Source: Aureococcus anophagefferens
Lineage: Eukaryota; Sar; Pelagophyceae; Pelagomonadales; Pelagomonadaceae
Reading direction: 5' to 3'
Length of the DNA stretch: 27,104 nt
NCBI RefSeq assembly: GCF_000186865.1
Contig: NW_008705621.1
Location: 18,504-45,607 of the forward strand
This document shows, one piece after another, positions 26,254-27,104 of this stretch (position 1 is the stretch's first letter; the number at the start of each line of letters is the position of its first letter). A model generated the notes under the pieces. That model saw only the letters and a program-made list of their open reading frames with translations, had not been told where the DNA came from and did not search any database. The translations under genes were made by a program, and so were the position numbers.

Positions 26254-27104
26254 TTACAAGGTAGGCCGCATCGCGTCGCGAGGGGCAGGGTCATAGGGGT
26301 AGAGCATCCGCGCACTGTACCACGAGTATGGGAGGACTTCGCCAAGCTCGTTGAACTTATCCCATTGGTCTGACATCCGACAGTAGTCTACCTCTATGTC
26401 TCCAAAGTCTGAGGCAGCAGACGACGTTCCAGCGCCACGAACGTTGCGAATGTAGACGGATGATAGCGGATACGCGGAGAAAGGAAGTCGCCAGAAACTA
26501 CCATTGGCTGACAGGTCGAGCATGTGAGTCTGCCAGTTAAATGCTGCCTCGAAATGGAACCATTCCAACTGCCGAGCATCCGCCTGGAGAACGTGTGTTG
26601 ACCTGCCACTCTGATACATCAGTGCACCATAGCGCCCTCCACGACGTGACTTTGCCTGTTCATCACATTCTACAAACAATCTGCATAAGAACGGAGGAGG
26701 CCCCTTTTTGTTCCAAGATTGGGGGTCAGCACGCGACGCTAGCTCAAACGAGGGCGCGCCGGCGTCGAGGTCGCCATAACGAAACAGTACCTTGAACCGC
26801 GTCACACAATTTCTGGAACCTGTTACCGGCCAAACCAGTCCACCATGGGTTATAGACACGAAGCAAGGCCCAGATCCCGATCGTCGTTTACGGATGTCCA
26901 CAGGGGGAACACGACCGTGTCCATCCTGCTCCGCGTCGTCGCGCATCCAGTTCGCACGAAGCGGGCCTTCCCACCGCTGCCGAAATCGGACGGCATCGTA
27001 GCCGTTATCAGACAGCACTTCCATGAGGCGTCGCTCGAGTCCAGGTGTGGTCCGGGCAAGCATCACCAGCACACGCACGTGATCCGCCGCGAAACGCTGC
27101 GCCA
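26254..27104 (-). CDS. beta-sandwich (concanavalin/LamG-like) protein, 5' part off right edge
   Basis: The minus-strand frame is open from the right edge (reading AQRFAADHVRVLVMLARTT) to TAA at 26254-26256, 283 visible codons with no start in the window. RLFVECDEQAKSRRG, RQLEWFHFEAAFNWQTHML then DLSANGSFWRLPF, SSVYIRNVRG and DFGDIEVDYCRM follow the order of a carbohydrate-binding jelly roll. A W-x-H-x-x-x-x-F-x-W strand, a D-x-x-x-N-G turn and a closing D-I-x-V-D strand are all present, as in laminin-G/concanavalin-like domains. The fold call rests on pattern only. The role is probably glycan or surface binding; upstream domains cannot be seen. Confidence 0.6.
   Translation of the reverse strand, partial: AQRFAADHVRVLVMLARTTPGLERRLMEVLSDNGYDAVRFRQRWEGPLRANWMRDDAEQDGHGRVPPVDIRKRRSGSGPCFVSITHGGLVWPVTGSRNCVTRFKVLFRYGDLDAGAPSFELASRADPQSWNKKGPPPFLCRLFVECDEQAKSRRGGRYGALMYQSGRSTHVLQADARQLEWFHFEAAFNWQTHMLDLSANGSFWRLPFSAYPLSSVYIRNVRGAGTSSAASDFGDIEVDYCRMSDQWDKFNELGEVLPYSWYSARMLYPYDPAPRDAMRPTL

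Noticed and set aside
26027..26296. 89-codon frame and the overlapping 67-codon frame at 25975
   Set aside because: They are low-complexity Leu/Phe/Cys translations of the minisatellite and its pyrimidine-rich flank.

Overview
This is a eukaryotic nuclear window, most likely from a GC-rich unicellular alga. A pelagophyte-type stramenopile is my best guess, but that is inference. The support is intron-poor GC-rich genes with G/C-ending codons, secreted or Golgi-type enzymes with N-terminal signal sequences, a BART-domain protein of the cilia-associated class, GCC, GAC and GCGTCC microsatellites inside coding frames, and several eukaryotic DNA transposons. I see no bacterial operons, Shine-Dalgarno sites, rRNA, tRNA or CRISPR array.

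Layout. 1-1786 (-): N-terminal 595 codons of a BART plus WW protein that runs off the left edge. 1787-4300: gene-poor DNA with a GCC microsatellite, an 81-bp foldback, copy A of a dispersed repeat and a broken remnant. 4403-7772: a PAPS-type sulfotransferase (+), a small secreted protein (-) overlapping its 3' end, and a Cys-rich secretory gene (-) split by a 228-bp MITE with perfect 20-bp terminal inverted repeats and a 6-bp target duplication. 8040-9966: repeat copy B, a frame-shifted gene, a 68-aa ORF and an AT-rich SAP-like ORF. 10060-13235: a secreted putative glycosyltransferase carrying (Ala-Ser)17, a 31-aa hydrophobic ORF, an NZF zinc-finger protein and a decayed gene. 13709-17139: a second sulfotransferase (-), a gene remnant (-), and a glycosyltransferase-8/sulfotransferase fusion broken by frameshifts and two stops.

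17328-22793: a candidate 5.5-kb two-gene DNA transposon bounded by 43/44-bp inverted repeats, with convergent genes for a 1242-aa SAP/zinc/transposase-like protein and a 459-aa partner. 22918-26050: an AT-richer island with a 2OG-Fe(II) dioxygenase-like remnant, a MULE transposase with SWIM finger, zinc knuckle and a 53-nt intron, and a minisatellite. 26254-27104 (-): C-terminal part of a beta-sandwich (concanavalin-like) protein that runs off the right edge.

Functional theme. Three sulfotransferase domains, two glycosyltransferase-like domains and two further signal-peptide proteins suggest secretory-pathway synthesis of sulfated glycans, in a neighbourhood heavily reworked by transposons. 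The best leads for something undescribed are the MITE-split gene, whose frame is restored exactly by removing element plus one target copy, the two-gene inverted-repeat element, and the dioxygenase remnant beside the MULE.
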